This document shows positions 28,043-35,979 of a stretch of 64,000 bases of DNA, one piece after another. Each line of letters opens with the position of its first letter. Position 1 is the first letter of the stretch. A model generated the notes under the pieces. That model had not been told where the DNA came from, did no database searches, and worked only from the letters and a program-made list of their open reading frames with translations. The DNA is from Marinobacterium rhizophilum DSM 18822. Lineage in GTDB: Bacteria > Pseudomonadota > Gammaproteobacteria > Pseudomonadales > Balneatricaceae. Location of the stretch: assembly GCF_000378045.1 (NCBI RefSeq), contig NZ_KB899096.1, positions 124,001 through 188,000 of the forward strand, given 5' to 3'. The position numbers and the translations under genes are program-made.

Positions 28043-28330
28043 TCAGCGATCCAGGTGCCCGAGATCTATCTGCGGATCCAGTTTGTCGCGCACTCGCCGC
28101 TTTATCTCCTTGATTTCGGCAAACCCCTGATCCCGCTTGCGACACCATATCAGCTCGCTGCCATAGCGCACCTGGAACGTGCCGGGAACTGCACTTGGCT
28201 GCAAAGCCACCTCGCCCAGCTGCCCCTCGAAAGTACTCAGCAGTTCCTGCGCCACCCAGCTGGCACGCAGCATCCAGCGACAACCGGTGCAGTATTCAAT
28301 TTCAATGCGGGGGTTTCTTTCTGAAAGCAT
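28043..28330 (-). CDS. SelT/SelW/SelH (Rdx) family thioredoxin-like protein, Cys form
   Basis: 95 residues. RIEIEYCTGCRWMLRASWVAQELL carries the CxxC redox motif in place of the CxxU of animal SelW, followed by ALQPSAVPGTFQVRYG and KRDQGFAEIKEIKRRVRD, all typical of the family. Small cytosolic thiol redox protein. It is the last gene of a four-gene cluster with a radical SAM protein and two rSAM/selenodomain-associated transferases; it probably supplies redox chemistry to that pathway (inference). The longer open frame upstream overlaps the glycosyltransferase gene and is rejected. Confidence 0.88.
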   Translation of the reverse strand: MLSERNPRIEIEYCTGCRWMLRASWVAQELLSTFEGQLGEVALQPSAVPGTFQVRYGSELIWCRKRDQGFAEIKEIKRRVRDKLDPQIDLGHLDR

Positions 28331-28373
28331 GAGGCGACCTGTTTGCGCACGAACACTGCTTAACTCTAAACCA

Positions 28374-29111
28374 TTATCGGTTTTTGTAGCACGTTTTATC
28401 AGACGTTTGTGTCTTGGGATCAGCTTTAAGGCGCGCTTTGGTACGTTCCCCAAGCCAAAGCAGACTCTGTGGCAGTGCCTGGCGAATCCAGCGCCACTGA
28501 TAGAGCACGCTGAGCGACAGCCAGCCACGCGCGCGGTATTTGCGCGCGCTGGTACGGAGCGTTGCATCAAGACAATTGAGGCGCACTCCGAATCGCCTTG
28601 CCTTCCATACCAGCAGATGGTCTTCACCGTAGGGTACATCCTGGGAATAGCCCCCCAGCGCGTGAAATTCACGGGCGCCAAGACAAAGTCCCTGATCGCC
28701 AAACGGAATACCCAGCCAGCGTGAGCGCAGATTGGCTGCCCACGCATTCAATGCCGTAGGGCCGGCACCGTCATCGGCGAAAGCGAGTTTAAAGTAATGC
28801 AGAGCATGGGGCTTACGTCTCAGCCCCTGCTGAAGTGCTTGTATCATTGATGCAGTCAGAACGGAGTCCAGGTGCAAAAACCACAGGACCTCCCCTCTGG
28901 TGACCTGTGCCGCGGTGTTCATTTGAATCGACCGGCCTTTAGGTGAGATAACGGTATAAACTCTTTTATGACAGCGTAAGGGCAGATCATCACGGGGTTC
29001 GCAAAGCGCGAAGATCACTTCCCACTCCGGCGGCAACAGCGAGAGTGCATCAAATAGCGCAAACGGGCCGGCTTCTCCGGGCCCGATGGGAATAATCACG
29101 CTTAGCTGCAT
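28374..29111 (-). CDS. Family 2-like glycosyltransferase, rSAM/selenodomain-associated (TIGR04283 type)
   Basis: 245 residues of GT-A fold: N-terminal LSVIIPIG, then GRSIQMNTAAQVTRGEVLWFLHLDS (nucleotide-sugar region, here DS rather than DxD), GIPFGDQGLCLGAREFHALGGY and a catalytic-acid-like PYGEDHLLVWKAR. The C-terminus has a hydrophobic helix and a basic tail. This family is found with DUF2064 transferases, radical SAM proteins and selenodomain proteins, and homologues are annotated in arsenosugar biosynthesis. It starts 12 bases after the radical SAM stop. The substrate is unknown. Confidence 0.87.
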   Translation of the reverse strand: MQLSVIIPIGPGEAGPFALFDALSLLPPEWEVIFALCEPRDDLPLRCHKRVYTVISPKGRSIQMNTAAQVTRGEVLWFLHLDSVLTASMIQALQQGLRRKPHALHYFKLAFADDGAGPTALNAWAANLRSRWLGIPFGDQGLCLGAREFHALGGYSQDVPYGEDHLLVWKARRFGVRLNCLDATLRTSARKYRARGWLSLSVLYQWRWIRQALPQSLLWLGERTKARLKADPKTQTSDKTCYKNR

Positions 29112-29123
29112 GAGCTGCCCCTG

Positions 29124-30035
29124 CTAGATCTCACTGCAGGACGATCCGTACCGAAAGCAGGAAAAGCAGCGGTGGTGCTTCATGCTGACCTGCTGCTCCA
29201 TCGCCTGGCGCAAGGTAGCGCCCAGGTCATATTCGGGGTCATCGTCCACAAGCGTACAGGCGTAAACCCGCATACGGTTGTTTTGCTTCAGCACCATCTT
29301 GCTGAACGCACACATGAAGTTACGCCGGCTCTCTTCGCTCTGGTACCGGGTCATGCACTGAGTTGTCACAGCGGGTACATCGGCGTGGCTGCCGGGGGGC
29401 AGAAAATCAGGAAACGCCACCTGCTTGAGGTCTTCCGGCAAGCCCTGTTCCTTGAGCAAGGCAGCATACTGCGCCGCAACCACCGGAGTATCTTCATCTG
29501 CTTTCATGTGCCGCGCAATGGATACGTGAAAGCCCCTGGCGTGCAGCAGGCGCAGGCCTTCAAAAGCACGCTCGAAATTGCCCTCGCCCCTGCCCGCGTC
29601 ATGCTCGGCACGATCAATGGAATCGATGCTAACGCGGAAACTCACCGGGTGTGGAGCGTTGCGCAGTTCATCCAGCTGATGAATGCGGCGCTGCAACGCG
29701 TCGGTTCCGTTGGTGAGTACGAGGCAAGGTGCCACTTCGCTGGCCCGTTTCAGTATGCGGATCAGGTCCCTGGCGACGAACGGCTCTCCGCCGGTAAAGG
29801 AAAACTGCTCAACCCGCATCTCCTGTGCCTCATCAATAAAGGGCTCTACATCGGCCAGACGCAGCATCTGAAGGCGGTCATCGCCGGGCTTTGAGCCCTC
29901 CAGGCAGAATGGACAACTCAGGTTGCAGGCTGTCCCCGTGTGAAACCAGAGTTCACGCAGCGCATGCGGCCTGATGTAACCTCTGGGCTCACCAGTGGGC
30001 GCGCTGTACCAGTCTCGACTGCGAATAAGTTCCAT
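29124..30035 (-). CDS. Radical SAM protein with cysteine-rich C-terminus
   Basis: 303 residues. The [4Fe-4S] and SAM site is GTACNLSCPFCLEGS (CxxxCxxC), with FSFTGGEPF as the GGE motif. The C-terminal third has clustered cysteines (QCMTRY, MCAFSKMV, YACTLV, HRCFSCFRYGSSCSEI) consistent with auxiliary Fe-S cluster binding as in SPASM-like proteins. The start at 30035 overlaps the stop of the upstream transferase as TGATG, so the two are translationally coupled. It is the putative core enzyme of the cluster; its substrate is not known from sequence. It is distinct from, and shorter at the N-terminus than, the open frame that extends to 30188. Confidence 0.9.
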   Translation of the reverse strand: MELIRSRDWYSAPTGEPRGYIRPHALRELWFHTGTACNLSCPFCLEGSKPGDDRLQMLRLADVEPFIDEAQEMRVEQFSFTGGEPFVARDLIRILKRASEVAPCLVLTNGTDALQRRIHQLDELRNAPHPVSFRVSIDSIDRAEHDAGRGEGNFERAFEGLRLLHARGFHVSIARHMKADEDTPVVAAQYAALLKEQGLPEDLKQVAFPDFLPPGSHADVPAVTTQCMTRYQSEESRRNFMCAFSKMVLKQNNRMRVYACTLVDDDPEYDLGATLRQAMEQQVSMKHHRCFSCFRYGSSCSEI

Positions 30036-30682
30036 CAGGCAAGCTCCTGTAACAGTTTGTGTAAGGCTTGCTGTGGCGCGCGGGAGTCGCGTGCAAGGGA
30101 CGTACGAAGCCTGCGCAGGTCCTCGACCCCGTCGACATCGTCGCAGGGCTGAGTCCAGCCCACCGAAAGCCCTGCCATCTCGCAGCAATCAGCCAGCGCC
30201 TTACCGAGCTGCGGTGTGCTCCAGGGCAAGGTACCAAGATCCGGCCAGGGCACCCGGGCGCCCATCAGGGTTACGCCTCCATCCGCAGCGCCAGACAACA
30301 CAATGTCGTAATCATTAAGCTGTTCGCCGGCATCCAGCAGCTGCTGCGGGGTCTGTTCCGGCATGTCCGAACCGATGATGATCGTTCGCTCATGCCCTGC
30401 TGCGCGCAGCAGAGCGTCCGTATGATTTATGCGTAGCCCCAGGTTTGCGCCCTGCTGGGCCATAACAGCATCAATCCAGGGATACTCGGTGCGATAGCCA
30501 TCACAGTCCGCAGAATCGGCGCAGGCGACAACAGTGCGGCCCGGCCAGCTGCCAAGCTGTGCCAGCGCGCACTGGTGCAACAGTTGCGCAATTCGCAGCG
30601 CATTTTGCTGGCCAATCAGCCGCGCCAGTCGTTGTTTGCCGACCCCAATACGAGGACGTTTACAGAACAGTATGAGAGTCAT
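30035..30682 (-). CDS. DUF2064 nucleotidyltransferase-like protein (rSAM/selenodomain transferase 1, TIGR04282 type)
   Basis: 215 residues: LILFCKRPRIGVGKQRLARLIG at the N-terminus matches the CofC/GT-A-like nucleotide-binding start, with IIIGSDMPEQTPQQLLDAGE and YDIVLSGAADGGVTLMG giving the metal and nucleotide acidic sites. First gene of the four-gene cluster. A GT-A protein of this type probably prepares or transfers a nucleotide-activated sugar. Coupled to the radical SAM gene by a TGATG overlap. Confidence 0.87.
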   Translation of the reverse strand: MTLILFCKRPRIGVGKQRLARLIGQQNALRIAQLLHQCALAQLGSWPGRTVVACADSADCDGYRTEYPWIDAVMAQQGANLGLRINHTDALLRAAGHERTIIIGSDMPEQTPQQLLDAGEQLNDYDIVLSGAADGGVTLMGARVPWPDLGTLPWSTPQLGKALADCCEMAGLSVGWTQPCDDVDGVEDLRRLRTSLARDSRAPQQALHKLLQELA

Positions 30683-30774
30683 GTTATCGAGATTAAAAAG
30701 TCAGGGTGAATTAAAACTGAATCTCGACGCCGGCAGCGTATGCCTGATGCAAAGGTACCGGAAAGACGGCTGCA

Positions 30775-30801
30775 AAAAAGGCGGCTAATAAGGCCGCCTT
30801 T
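30775..30801 (-). terminator. Rho-independent terminator after cysS
   Basis: Stem AAAGGCGGC/GCCGCCTTT with a seven-base loop. Read on the minus strand it is followed by a T-run, placing the end of the cysS transcript before the DUF2064 gene. Confidence 0.83.
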
Positions 30802-30844
30802 GTATGTAACCGCTCAATGCGGGGCTATGCGTACACAGCAACGT

Positions 30845-32230
30845 TTAACCTTCGCGGTACCAGCTGGTGCCGGAGCGGTCGTCTTTCAGGATGACGCCCT
30901 GAGCGGCCAGCTCATCGCGGATCTTGTCGGACAGTGCAAAGTCACGGTTGGCACGGGCGTCCTTGCGCTGCACGATGAGGGCTTCGATCTCAGCGGCGCC
31001 CAGTTCACCGGCCCGATCTTCCCCCTTGAGGAAGGCATCAGGATTTTGCTGCAGCAGGCCAATAACACCGCCCAGGCGCTTGAGCTGAGCTGCAAGCTTG
31101 CCGGCCTCCTCGCTGCCTTCACGCACGGCACGGTTCAGCTCACTGACCAGTTCAAACAGCACCGCCAGTGCCTTGGGTGTGTTGAAATCATCGTCCATGG
31201 CTTCAACGAAGCGGGCTTCGAAATCATTCACGGGCTCTGTGCCAGCGCATTCCACCGACGCCAGCGCCTGGTAGAAACGCTCCAGTGCACTGCGGGCTTC
31301 CTTCAGGCTGTCTTCGCTGTAATCGATGTAGCTGCGATAGTGCACGCTGGCCAAAAAGTAGCGCACCACTTCGGCGTCGTACTTTTCAAGCACATCGCGA
31401 ATGGTGAAGAAGTTGCCCAGCGATTTGGACATTTTCTCGCTGTTTACCCGCACAGGGCCCGCATGCATCCAGGTATTGACGTACTGCACGCCGTTGGCTG
31501 CCTCTGACTGGGCAATCTCATTTTCATGGTGCGGGAACGGCAGATCCGGACCGCCGCCATGGATATCGAAGGTGTCTCCCAGGCAGCATTTAGACATGGC
31601 CGAGCATTCGATATGCCAGCCCGGGCGCCCAGGTCCCCAGGGCGATTCCCAGCTGACTTCGCCAGGCTTGGCGGCTTTCCAGAGCACGAAGTCCAGCGGA
31701 CTTTCCTTGGCCTCTTCGACATCAACCCGGCTGCCAGAACGCAGTTCATCGATATTCTGTCGCGTCAGCTTGCCGTAGCCTTCGAACTTCTCGACCCGGT
31801 AATACACATCGCCATTGCTCGCGGCATAGGCGAAACCCTTGTCGATCAGCGTCTGTACCAGGGCCAGGATATCGTCCATGTGGGCTGTGGCACGTGGTTC
31901 CATGTCCGGGCGCAACACAGACAAGCGGGTTTCATCCTCGTGCATCGCCTCGATCATGCGATTGGTCAGCGAGTCGGGAGTTTCACCGTTTTCGGCCGCA
32001 CGCTTGATGATCTTGTCGTCCACATCGGTGATGTTGCGCACATAGGTCACATCCCAGCCACGCGAGCGCAGGTAACGTGTAATCACATCAAAGGCGACCA
32101 TGACGCGGGCGTGCCCGATATGACAGTAGTCATACACCGTGATGCCGCAGACATACATGCGAATTTTGCCCGCTTCGATCGGCTCGAAGGGCACTTTATC
32201 CTTGCTCAGAGTGTTATAGATTTGCAGCAT
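30845..32230 (-). CDS. cysS: Cysteinyl-tRNA synthetase
   Basis: Class I synthetase charging tRNA-Cys, 461 residues. [19 protein letters not shown] holds the first zinc cysteine and the HIGH motif; WHIECSAMS and [10 protein letters not shown] the other zinc ligands; [16 protein letters not shown] the KMSKS loop. ATG 32230 is used; the frame is preceded only by a TTG. Monocistronic, with its own terminator. Confidence 0.97.
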   Translation of the reverse strand: MLQIYNTLSKDKVPFEPIEAGKIRMYVCGITVYDYCHIGHARVMVAFDVITRYLRSRGWDVTYVRNITDVDDKIIKRAAENGETPDSLTNRMIEAMHEDETRLSVLRPDMEPRATAHMDDILALVQTLIDKGFAYAASNGDVYYRVEKFEGYGKLTRQNIDELRSGSRVDVEEAKESPLDFVLWKAAKPGEVSWESPWGPGRPGWHIECSAMSKCCLGDTFDIHGGGPDLPFPHHENEIAQSEAANGVQYVNTWMHAGPVRVNSEKMSKSLGNFFTIRDVLEKYDAEVVRYFLASVHYRSYIDYSEDSLKEARSALERFYQALASVECAGTEPVNDFEARFVEAMDDDFNTPKALAVLFELVSELNRAVREGSEEAGKLAAQLKRLGGVIGLLQQNPDAFLKGEDRAGELGAAEIEALIVQRKDARANRDFALSDKIRDELAAQGVILKDDRSGTSWYREG

Positions 32231-32352
32231 CAAACCAGCTTTTGAGTCAATTTTGGAATTCCGCCGCCGGTATCAAAGCCAAAAAGCTCAGCCCGCAGCA
32301 CGTATGGGCGCCATTATAAATCAATTGATTGCGCAATGGCGCACCCGATTTA

Positions 32353-33495
32353 TCACCAGAGCGACGGGTCGTCTGCATCCGCATCGTTCGCAACCGGTTC
32401 GCCCTTTGCATCAAGGCGTATCTCTGCAAGCTGCGTGTCCGATAACGGACTGCGTTCGGCGCTCAATACCAGCCGGCCTGGACCATCCCAGCTGATCGCC
32501 TCCCACTGGGCATAGGTGTTCAGCCGATAGCGCTGAGCACCACTCCACTGCGGGCTGGGATTACTGCCATCGCCCTTTTTAGATAACGGTATAATCCAGA
32601 TAAAGCTATGACCAAACAAACGCTGACGGCTGTATCCCAGCAGCACCAGCCGCCCGGATACCGGGTCATAGTCAGCGGCCGTGACCAGACCGTTCACCGG
32701 ATAGCTGCGCGACGGAAACACCGCCTGCTCACGGGCCTGCTTGTCGAGGCGATACAGATCCGTGTGCCCGTCCGCTCGGTTCTTGCTGAACAGCCAGAGT
32801 TCGTTCTCGACCGCTGTCACGGCCTCGCAGTCAAAGTTGTGGCTGTCCGATGCCCTTACTTCCAGCCGCTGACCATAGCGAAAGGTACCGGTTTCATAGC
32901 CTACCCGGCTGCCATCCGGTGCACTGAGTGCATCCAGTGCGACCTTGTAGAGTGTCAATATTGCACGCCTCGCGCGGTTATTGCCGCAATCCGCGATATA
33001 CAAATAGGCATCGTCCACCGCCAGGGATTCCCAGTCGATATTGCGGGCACCCGCCAGGTAGAGCTGCTTGTGCACACGCCGCCCATCGCCTGACAGCTGA
33101 TAGATCACCGCATCATCGCCACTGTCGTTGATGGTCCAGAGATGGCCATTAATCTGCGCCAGCCCCGAGGTCTCGCGCACCTCTGTGGGCATCAGCGCCA
33201 GACGCTGAACCTGCGCCACACCCGACGTGCGGGCCGTCGTGTGCTGTTTTTGATCTAGCTTGGGCGCGGGCTCAGTCCGGGGCTGTTCAGGTGCGGCTGT
33301 ATCGACACCCGTCTCGGCACCGGCGAGGGAATCCGGCTCGGGGACTGCTGATCCCGAGGGGCTTTTCAGGGTACTGCACCCAGCCAACAGCAGCAGCGTA
33401 CTCAGCACACTGCCCGCCACCAGGGCGCGGCGTTTCAATCTGTTTGAAGATATCCTTTTTGCCTTGCTCGCAGGGAACGCACTGTTCAATGCCAC
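32353..33495 (-). CDS. Predicted lipoprotein with beta-propeller-like repeats
   Basis: 380 residues. The N-terminus is KRRALVAGSVLSTLLLLAGCSTLKS, a signal peptide with lipobox LAGC, followed by a Pro/Ala/Glu-rich linker of about 60 residues. The rest has repeated strands such as ETSGLAQINGHLWTINDSGDD, NIDWESLAVDDAYLYIADCGNN and NFDCEAVTAVENELWLFSKN, typical of esterase/phytase-like propellers, although I see no catalytic set. GTG 33495 follows AAAGGA by nine bases. Function unknown; envelope-anchored. Confidence 0.8.
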   Translation of the reverse strand: MALNSAFPASKAKRISSNRLKRRALVAGSVLSTLLLLAGCSTLKSPSGSAVPEPDSLAGAETGVDTAAPEQPRTEPAPKLDQKQHTTARTSGVAQVQRLALMPTEVRETSGLAQINGHLWTINDSGDDAVIYQLSGDGRRVHKQLYLAGARNIDWESLAVDDAYLYIADCGNNRARRAILTLYKVALDALSAPDGSRVGYETGTFRYGQRLEVRASDSHNFDCEAVTAVENELWLFSKNRADGHTDLYRLDKQAREQAVFPSRSYPVNGLVTAADYDPVSGRLVLLGYSRQRLFGHSFIWIIPLSKKGDGSNPSPQWSGAQRYRLNTYAQWEAISWDGPGRLVLSAERSPLSDTQLAEIRLDAKGEPVANDADADDPSLW

Positions 33496-33647
33496 TTGTG
33501 TGAATCCTTTGTGAACCCGCTAACGCCCGCGAGCATAACAGCTAAACTACTGTTCTATAAACACTGTGCCGCTAACAGCTCGCGCCAGGCGCTCATCTGC
33601 ACTTTGCCTCTTGTGCACGGGGCCAAGGCGCTTTTATTCATCACCGG

Positions 33648-34787
33648 ATGTCAATGAAGCCACCGCAGTCATCTTTCCCCCCCGTTCCTCACCCTGACTC
33701 TCGCAAGGCGCCCGGCCCAGACAGCCATGACGCTGATGCAACCCACAATTCGCGGCGCCTGCCGGAACTGCACGACCTGCAACGCCTGATCGCGCTGGGC
33801 GGCAGTGCGCTTGATGCACGCGTGCTGGCAGAGGTTACCGATGGCGCTGATCGTTACCCTTTGTATGCACTCAGACTGGGCAATCCGGACCCGTACGCCC
33901 CGGTACTGCTGCTTACGGGCGGTATTCATGGCGTGGAGCGTATCGGCACTCAACTGGTGCTCACCCAGCTCGAGTTGTTGCTGGCACGGCTGCCCTGGGA
34001 CCAGGGGCTTCAAGCGGACCTTGAACACATTCGGCTGGTGTTCTGTCCGCTCGTGAATCCCGCAGGAATGGCGCGTGGATCCCGCGCCAACGCCAATGGC
34101 GTTGATCTGATGCGCAATGCGCCACACAACGCCGACCGCCCGACCTCCTGGTTGCTGTCGGGGCACCGTATCGGCACCTGGCTGCCCTGGTATCGGGGCG
34201 CACTCGATCAACCCATGGAAACGGAATCCGCCGCGCTCTGCGATCTGGTTAACGCCGAGTGCGCAACCGCGCCTTTCTGCCTTTCACTGGACTGCCATTC
34301 CGGCTTTGGCATGCGTGACCGGGTCTGGTTTCCATATGCCGGCAGCACACAACCGCTGGAACAGGCCGCCGAAGTCCATGCCCTGGTCGAGCTGTACGAG
34401 GCCGCCAATCCTTACCACCGCTACCTGTTTGAACCCCAGTGCCACCAGTACCGCACGCACGGCGACCTGTGGGACTACCTGTACCATCAGCATCTGCAGC
34501 GCCAGCGCGGCGCAAGCAACGGGCCGGCGGTATTCCTGCCACTCACGCTGGAGCTGGGCTCATGGCTCTGGGTGCGCAAGAACCTGCGCCAGATCACCAG
34601 CTTCACGGGGCTGTTCAACCCCTTGGTGCCGCACCGGCAACGGCGCATCCTTCGCCACCACAATACGCTGTTCGACTTCCTGATCCGGGCAACCCGCTCC
34701 TGGCAACACTGGCATCCCCAGGGTTCGGATCGCGACGCACAGCAGCAGCGCGCGATACAACGCTGGTACCAGGAATCCGGTCACTGA
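33648..34787 (+). CDS. M14-family zinc carboxypeptidase-like protein
   Basis: 379 residues. LLTGGIHGVERIG gives the HxxE zinc ligands, SLDCHSGFG the third histidine, and LTLELGSWLWVRKN a candidate catalytic glutamate; the order fits the M14 fold (DUF2817/succinylglutamate-desuccinylase side). No signal peptide, so cytosolic. The substrate is not evident. The alpha/beta hydrolase gene starts directly after its stop codon (TGAATG), so they form a coupled pair. Confidence 0.85.
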   Translation: MSMKPPQSSFPPVPHPDSRKAPGPDSHDADATHNSRRLPELHDLQRLIALGGSALDARVLAEVTDGADRYPLYALRLGNPDPYAPVLLLTGGIHGVERIGTQLVLTQLELLLARLPWDQGLQADLEHIRLVFCPLVNPAGMARGSRANANGVDLMRNAPHNADRPTSWLLSGHRIGTWLPWYRGALDQPMETESAALCDLVNAECATAPFCLSLDCHSGFGMRDRVWFPYAGSTQPLEQAAEVHALVELYEAANPYHRYLFEPQCHQYRTHGDLWDYLYHQHLQRQRGASNGPAVFLPLTLELGSWLWVRKNLRQITSFTGLFNPLVPHRQRRILRHHNTLFDFLIRATRSWQHWHPQGSDRDAQQQRAIQRWYQESGH

Positions 34788-35609
34788 ATGACGTCACCTG
34801 TCGCTGAATTCACCCCGCGCTCTGCCAGCCAGACACCCACGGACAAGCGCGCGCCGCAGCCCTGCTGGGTGCTGTTGCGTGGTCTGGTGCGTGAAGCACG
34901 CCACTGGGGCGACTTCCCACAGCGGCTAGCCGATGCATTGCAGGCACGGGTTCTGTGCCCGGACCTGCCCGGCAATGGTCAGCTCTACCGCGAGAAAAGC
35001 CCGGTTCGGCTGGCCGACCAGGTTGAGTACCTGCGCCGCACAGTGCTCGCCTACGGTAATAACCTTCATTCACCCAGCGCGCCCGTGCAGCTGCTTGGGC
35101 TGTCGATGGGCGGCATGGTGGCCACCGAATGGGCACTGCAGTATCCCCGGGAGGTTGGCCGCCTCATGCTCATCAATAGCAGCCTTGGTGATCTGAGCCC
35201 GCCGTGGCAGCGCCTGCGCCCGTCGGCGCTGCTGCCTCTAACGGGCGGCCTGCTGCTGGACACGCCTCGACGCGAAGCGCTGATTTACCGCCTAACCTGC
35301 CGGCACAGAGTCGATAACACCTTGCAGCAGTGGGTCAGCTATGCGAGAGACTGCCCGGTGAGCCGGGCCAACTTTCTGCGCCAGCTTTATGCGGCGGCGC
35401 TCTACCGCAGTGGCCATCGCGTGCCGACGGTTCCGGCCCTTGTCTTGAGCTCCCACATTGATGCGATGGTAAACCCGGCCTGCAGCATCGCCATCGCCGA
35501 GCACTGGCATGCACAGCACGCTGTGCACCCTTCTGCTGGCCATGACCTGCCCCACGACGACCCCGGCTGGGTACTTGAGCAGATCGCCCGCTGGCAGTCT
35601 TCAGCTTAA
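34788..35609 (+). CDS. Alpha/beta hydrolase
   Basis: 273 residues with nucleophile elbow GLSMGGM, an oxyanion region LLRGLVREARHWGDF in place of HG, an acid in SSHIDAMVNP and the catalytic His in SAGHDLPHDDPGW. Cytosolic esterase or lipase-like hydrolase of unknown substrate, translationally coupled to the M14 peptidase gene. The pair may act on one substrate with an amide and an ester bond, which is speculation. Followed by a terminator copy at 35631-35665. Confidence 0.86.
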   Translation: MTSPVAEFTPRSASQTPTDKRAPQPCWVLLRGLVREARHWGDFPQRLADALQARVLCPDLPGNGQLYREKSPVRLADQVEYLRRTVLAYGNNLHSPSAPVQLLGLSMGGMVATEWALQYPREVGRLMLINSSLGDLSPPWQRLRPSALLPLTGGLLLDTPRREALIYRLTCRHRVDNTLQQWVSYARDCPVSRANFLRQLYAAALYRSGHRVPTVPALVLSSHIDAMVNPACSIAIAEHWHAQHAVHPSAGHDLPHDDPGWVLEQIARWQSSA

Positions 35610-35622
35610 ATAGACAAACCCT

Positions 35623-35795
35623 GAACGCAAAAACGCCCGGCGCTGTCTCCAGGGCCGGGCGTTTTAGCAGGCTATCAGGGCAGCTTACTTGCCCTGAATT
35701 TTCACCCAGCGTCTCACTTAAAGAGGCGCAGTGTGACGGTACGGTTGAGCATTAGGCGGCTCTCTTCGGAATCCTTATCTGAGCTGCCAAATAAC
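35623..35795 (-). pseudogene. Decayed copy of the glnS 3' end with its terminator (outer copy)
   Basis: From about 35683 the minus strand reads like the end of glnS: the terminal codons KIQGK and stop are intact, followed upstream by the ACGGTACGGTTGA and TCGGAATCCTTATC blocks of glnS with many substitutions. Its 3' flank contains a rho-independent hairpin. The first 122 bases match 35829-35951 with only about four mismatches. Confidence 0.8.
35631..35665. terminator. Rho-independent hairpin, copy 1
   Basis: Stem AAACGCCCGGC ... GCCGGGCGTTT with A- and T-runs on either side, so it can act on both strands; it terminates the hydrolase operon and the glnS side. Confidence 0.8.
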
Positions 35796-35828
35796 GACCC
35801 CGGAGTGCTCAAATTCCTGCCAGGTTTA

Positions 35829-35952
35829 GAACGCAAAAACGCCCGGCGCTGTCTCCAGGGCCGGGCGTTTTAGCAGGCTATCGGGGCAGCTTACTTGCCC
35901 TGAATTTTAACCCAGCGTCTCATGTAAAGAGGCGCAGTGTGACGGTACGGTA
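35829..35952 (-). pseudogene. Decayed copy of the glnS 3' end with its terminator (inner copy)
   Basis: A near-identical repeat of 35623-35745 at an offset of exactly 206 bases with no indel. It includes the hairpin, the KIQGK-stop codons and the GACGGTACGG block, then breaks off and is followed by a 10-bp inverted repeat next to the true glnS stop. Confidence 0.8.
35837..35871. terminator. Rho-independent hairpin, copy 2
   Basis: Same stem as copy 1 (AAACGCCCGGC / GCCGGGCGTTT). It lies about 110 bases downstream of the functional glnS stop. Confidence 0.8.
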
Positions 35953-35978
35953 CAGCACCGATGATCAATACCGTACCG
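35943..35978. repeat. Inverted repeat next to the glnS stop
   Basis: CGGTACGGTA and TACCGTACCG form a perfect 10-bp stem around a 16-base loop, ending two bases before the glnS stop codon. The left arm is part of the decayed glnS copy. It may be a terminator remnant or a by-product of the duplication. Confidence 0.7.
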
Positions 35979-35979
35979 C

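Noticed and set aside
30035-30188. Longer radical SAM start at 30188
   Set aside because: The extension overlaps the DUF2064 gene and the internal ATG at 30035 is coupled to its stop.
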